Source: UBA7803 sp041690675 (GTDB taxonomy: Bacteria > Pseudomonadota > Gammaproteobacteria > Pseudomonadales > Azotimanducaceae). From it: 64,000 nucleotides of DNA. The translations under genes and the position numbers were made by a program. This document shows, piece by piece, positions 61,713-64,000 of this stretch (its first letter is position 1; every line of letters starts with the position of its first letter). A model generated the notes under the pieces. The model was not told the DNA's origin and searched no databases. It was given only the letters and a program-made list of their open reading frames with translations. The stretch covers positions 62,001 through 126,000 of the forward strand of contig JAWLGU010000001.1 of assembly GCA_041690675.1 (NCBI GenBank), in the 5' to 3' direction.

Positions 61713-62699
61713 ATGAACGAATCCAGACCCGACCGAACCGCTTCCCTGCATGTGGCCGTGCTGATGGGCGGGCCCTCCGCGGAAGCCGAAGTGTCCCGCG
61801 CCTCCGCCCGCGAGGTGGCCCGCGGCCTCGAGGATGCGGGCCACCGGGTCACGCTGCTGGAGCTCGATCGGAACTGCGCCGCCGCGCTGCTGGAGACCCG
61901 GCCCGATGTGGTGTTTCCGGCCCTGCACGGGCCTCCCGGGGAGGACGGCACCGTGCAGGGTTTCCTGGAGCTCCTGGGCCTGCCGTACGTGGGCAGCGGC
62001 GTTCACGGCAGCGCCGTGGCCATGGACAAGAGCCTGGCCAAGGCGGTGTTCCGACGGGCCGGGCTGCCGGTGGCGGAGGAGATCGTGGTCGCGCCCGACA
62101 CGCCGCTGGAGGAAGCCGCGAACCACATCCTCGAAACCATGGGGGATCGGGTGGTGATCAAGCCCCTGCGGCAGGGCTCGGCCCTCGGCACTACGCGGAT
62201 GCCCAACGGCGGCGACGTGGCCGACGCCATCAACGAAGGTCTGCGGTTCGGGCACGGGGTGCTGGTGGAGCCGTTCGTGCTCGGCCGGGAAATCACCGTG
62301 GGGGTGCTCCACCTTCACGGCCAGGCGCCGGTGGCGCTGCCGGTGATCGAGATCCGCACCGCGGCGGACGAGTGGTACGACTACAGGAACCGCTACGCCG
62401 CCGGCTGCAGCGAGCACCTGATCCCGGCGCCGCTGCCCCCGGAGGTGCACAGCGAGCTGCAGCAGATCGCTCTGCGAGCCCATCGCGCCCTGGAGCTGCG
62501 GGACCTGTCCCGGGCGGACTTTCTGGTGACGGACATGGCGGACAGCCACGGCATCGTGCTGCTGGAGGTGAACACTCTTCCCGGCATGACCCCCACCAGC
62601 CTGTTCCCGGACGGCGCCGCCGCCAGCGGCTACGCGTTTCCGGCGCTCATGGACGCCCTGGTGAGAAGCGCCGTGGCGCGCGGCGTGCAGCCGGACTAG
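61713..62699 (+). CDS. ddl: D-alanine--D-alanine ligase
   Basis: A 328-residue ATP-grasp enzyme that joins two D-Ala for the peptidoglycan stem. Motifs are LMGGPSAEAEVSRASA, HGPPGEDGTVQGFLELL, VGSGVHGSAVAMDKSLAK, VVIKPLRQGSALGT and LLEVNTLPGMTPTSLFP. It is not in the usual murC-ftsQ cluster, so it is probably a second (DdlA-like) copy. The stop overlaps the convergent gene by 3 bp. Confidence 0.95.
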   Translation: MNESRPDRTASLHVAVLMGGPSAEAEVSRASAREVARGLEDAGHRVTLLELDRNCAAALLETRPDVVFPALHGPPGEDGTVQGFLELLGLPYVGSGVHGSAVAMDKSLAKAVFRRAGLPVAEEIVVAPDTPLEEAANHILETMGDRVVIKPLRQGSALGTTRMPNGGDVADAINEGLRFGHGVLVEPFVLGREITVGVLHLHGQAPVALPVIEIRTAADEWYDYRNRYAAGCSEHLIPAPLPPEVHSELQQIALRAHRALELRDLSRADFLVTDMADSHGIVLLEVNTLPGMTPTSLFPDGAAASGYAFPALMDALVRSAVARGVQPD

Positions 62700-63547
62700 G
62701 CGGCTGCGGCGCTCTGCAGCAGGGGCGGCAGCAGGGCCCGCGCCATCTTCACGGCGCTCGCTTCGCTCAGCACCTCGCTGGCCAGACTGACGACCCGCCG
62801 CTGCGCGTCCGCCACCAGCGCCAGGCTTCTCATCACCTCGCTGTCCCGGTGCGCCAGACGCTCGAGAGCATCGCCTTCGGCGCTGCCGTGGCCATAGGCC
62901 CGCAGCACCTCGACTTGGCTCGACATGCTCATCTGCAGCGACAAGTCAGCGAGTGCGGCGCTGTCGAAGGAGAGCGCCTCGAGCCGGGCCATCACGTCGC
63001 CGTCGGCTTCGCTGAAGAAGCCGTTCGCTGCCTCCACCACGGCGGCCAGCACGCCGTCGATGGCAGTCCGCTCGGATTCGGACAGGTCGCCGCTCACCTC
63101 CATGTGCACCAGCCGCTCCGTGCGCTCATCCGCGACCTGAACGGTCAACCGCCCACCGTCGCCGCCCCGCGCCTCGAGACCGGTGCTCGATGCCACGTCG
63201 AGCTGATCGAAGCGCAGCAGCACCCGGTCGCCCTCCACGGTCCTGAGCTCCAGCTCGAAGGAAACCTCCAGCGAGGCGGTCTGGTGGCGCAGGCGCACGC
63301 GCTGGTAGTCCGCCTTGTCGACGGATTCCACCGTCACCGGCGGCTTCGAGTGCGCGCCGCCCCGCGCGAGCGACTCCGTCCGCTCGCGCCACGCCGGGGA
63401 CCGCCCCCGGCGGACCTCCGCCTCTTCCGTCGGCACGGCCTCGCGCGCCGCCGGGTGCCCTGCCTTCCCTGGCGGGCCGAACCCGTGGCCGAGCCGGAAC
63501 CCGTGGCCGAATGCGAAACCCATCGCGAAGCCCGGATGCATGTCCAT
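62696..63547 (-). CDS. Uncharacterised protein with Gly/Phe/His-rich N-terminus
   Basis: 283 residues from the ATG at 63547, chosen for the GGGAAGG ribosome-binding site 8 nt upstream. The N-terminus is low-complexity (GFAMGFAFGHGFRLGHGFG), then an Arg/Glu linker, a beta-rich domain (DYQRVRLRHQTASLEVSFEL) and a long Ala/Glu/Ser helical C-terminal half. I do not recognise a family. There is no signal peptide or TM. It stands alone between ddl and pyrD on the reverse strand. Confidence 0.65.
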   Translation of the reverse strand: MDMHPGFAMGFAFGHGFRLGHGFGPPGKAGHPAAREAVPTEEAEVRRGRSPAWRERTESLARGGAHSKPPVTVESVDKADYQRVRLRHQTASLEVSFELELRTVEGDRVLLRFDQLDVASSTGLEARGGDGGRLTVQVADERTERLVHMEVSGDLSESERTAIDGVLAAVVEAANGFFSEADGDVMARLEALSFDSAALADLSLQMSMSSQVEVLRAYGHGSAEGDALERLAHRDSEVMRSLALVADAQRRVVSLASEVLSEASAVKMARALLPPLLQSAAAA

Positions 63548-63629
63548 GTGGCCGCCTTCCCTGCCGGTCGTCACCTGTCTCGAAGGATAACGGCCGCGTC
63601 CACGGAAACTTTAGGGGCGGCGGCAGCCC

Positions 63630-64000
63630 CTACAGCCGGGCCAGCTCTCGCACCAATGCTGGGCCGCGATAGATGAAGCCGGTGTAGATCTGCAGCAGAT
63701 CAGCCCCCTGCGCGAGCATGGCCTCGCCGCCTGCCGCGTCGACGATGCCGCCGACGCCGATGATGGGCAGCCGGCCCGCCAAGGCTTCACGAAGCTGCGC
63801 CACCGTCCGCAGCGCCAGCGGATGCAGCGGAGCGCCAGAGAGTCCGCCGGCTTCGCCGGCACGAGCCAGACGCTCCACCCCGGGGCGCGCCACGGTGGTG
63901 TTGGTGGCGATCACCCCCTCCACCTCGAATCGCAGCAGCGACCGGGCCACCACGGTCACCTCGTCCGGGGCGAGATCCGGGGCGATCTTCAGCAGTATCG
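63630..64000 (-). CDS. pyrD: Dihydroorotate dehydrogenase (quinone), C-terminal part, 5' end off window
   Basis: The open frame enters from the right edge with ILLKIAPDLAPDE and continues with EGVIATNTTVAR, GGLSGAPLHPLALRTVAQLR, IIGVGGIVDA and LLQIYTGFIYRGP, the FMN-binding half of class 2 dihydroorotate dehydrogenase. It oxidises dihydroorotate to orotate at the inner membrane with quinone. About 120 C-terminal residues are in the window. Confidence 0.95.
   Translation of the reverse strand, partial: ILLKIAPDLAPDEVTVVARSLLRFEVEGVIATNTTVARPGVERLARAGEAGGLSGAPLHPLALRTVAQLREALAGRLPIIGVGGIVDAAGGEAMLAQGADLLQIYTGFIYRGPALVRELARL

Overview
The window reads as chromosomal DNA of a GC-rich, aerobic gammaproteobacterium. 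The evidence is a Na+-translocating NADH:quinone reductase (nqrA-F), CTG-N10-CAG LexA boxes, Fur-like boxes between bfr and bfd, a rhombosortase with a GlyGly-CTERM target, CsiV, and bacterial 4.5S RNA next to tRNA-Ser. The order nqrFEDCBA - gap - mfd - csiV - S-methylthioinosine phosphorylase - lexA - small ORF - topA follows, from memory, the Pseudomonas aeruginosa PA2994-PA3011 backbone, with lineage-specific insertions. I cannot name genus or species; a Chromatiales/Ectothiorhodospiraceae-like relative is only a guess.

Layout. 1-7762 is a decaying accessory block lying against the 3' end of tRNA-Ser: an arylsulfatase cut by the window edge, a YghU-type glutathione transferase, a frameshifted MFS symporter, a small membrane protein, a second sulfatase with a frameshift and an in-frame stop, and fused scraps of IS21 (istB) and IS481 elements. 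7763-24424 is mostly ordinary chromosome: tRNA-Ser and ffs, queF, an alanine/glycine symporter, the rhombosortase pair, endonuclease V, an alkylsulfatase with a TAXI-TRAP transporter and a carboxylesterase, a Fur-type bfr/bfd region with a dioxygenase translationally coupled to bfr, acyl-CoA hydratases and a cysteine-less DksA-like protein.

24478-25365 is the most notable gene. It is a GrdB-family (glycine/betaine/sarcosine reductase selenoprotein B-like) protein whose reading frame continues through a UGA at 24961-24963 into a U-x-x-C motif. A strong hairpin at the right distance downstream looks like a bacterial SECIS element. Ordinary gene calling splits it into two ORFs. Just after it, a 3.24-kb insert (a beta-propeller/glycosyltransferase fusion and a DUF2785 protein) is bracketed by direct duplications of the selenoprotein 3' end and the nqrF 3' end.

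28784-42547 carries the nqr operon, a long-form GAPDH, a three-gene 2-oxoacid:ferredoxin oxidoreductase module with a GltD-like FAD/ferredoxin partner, and a membrane-anchored retropepsin-like protease. 42589-64000 is housekeeping: mfd, csiV, purine salvage, mscS, an outer-membrane protein pair, lexA with two LexA boxes, topA, a universal stress protein, an Slt-type lytic transglycosylase with no canonical start ahead of its signal peptide, tatD, a C39-like/GNAT/ddl cluster and the 3' part of pyrD.
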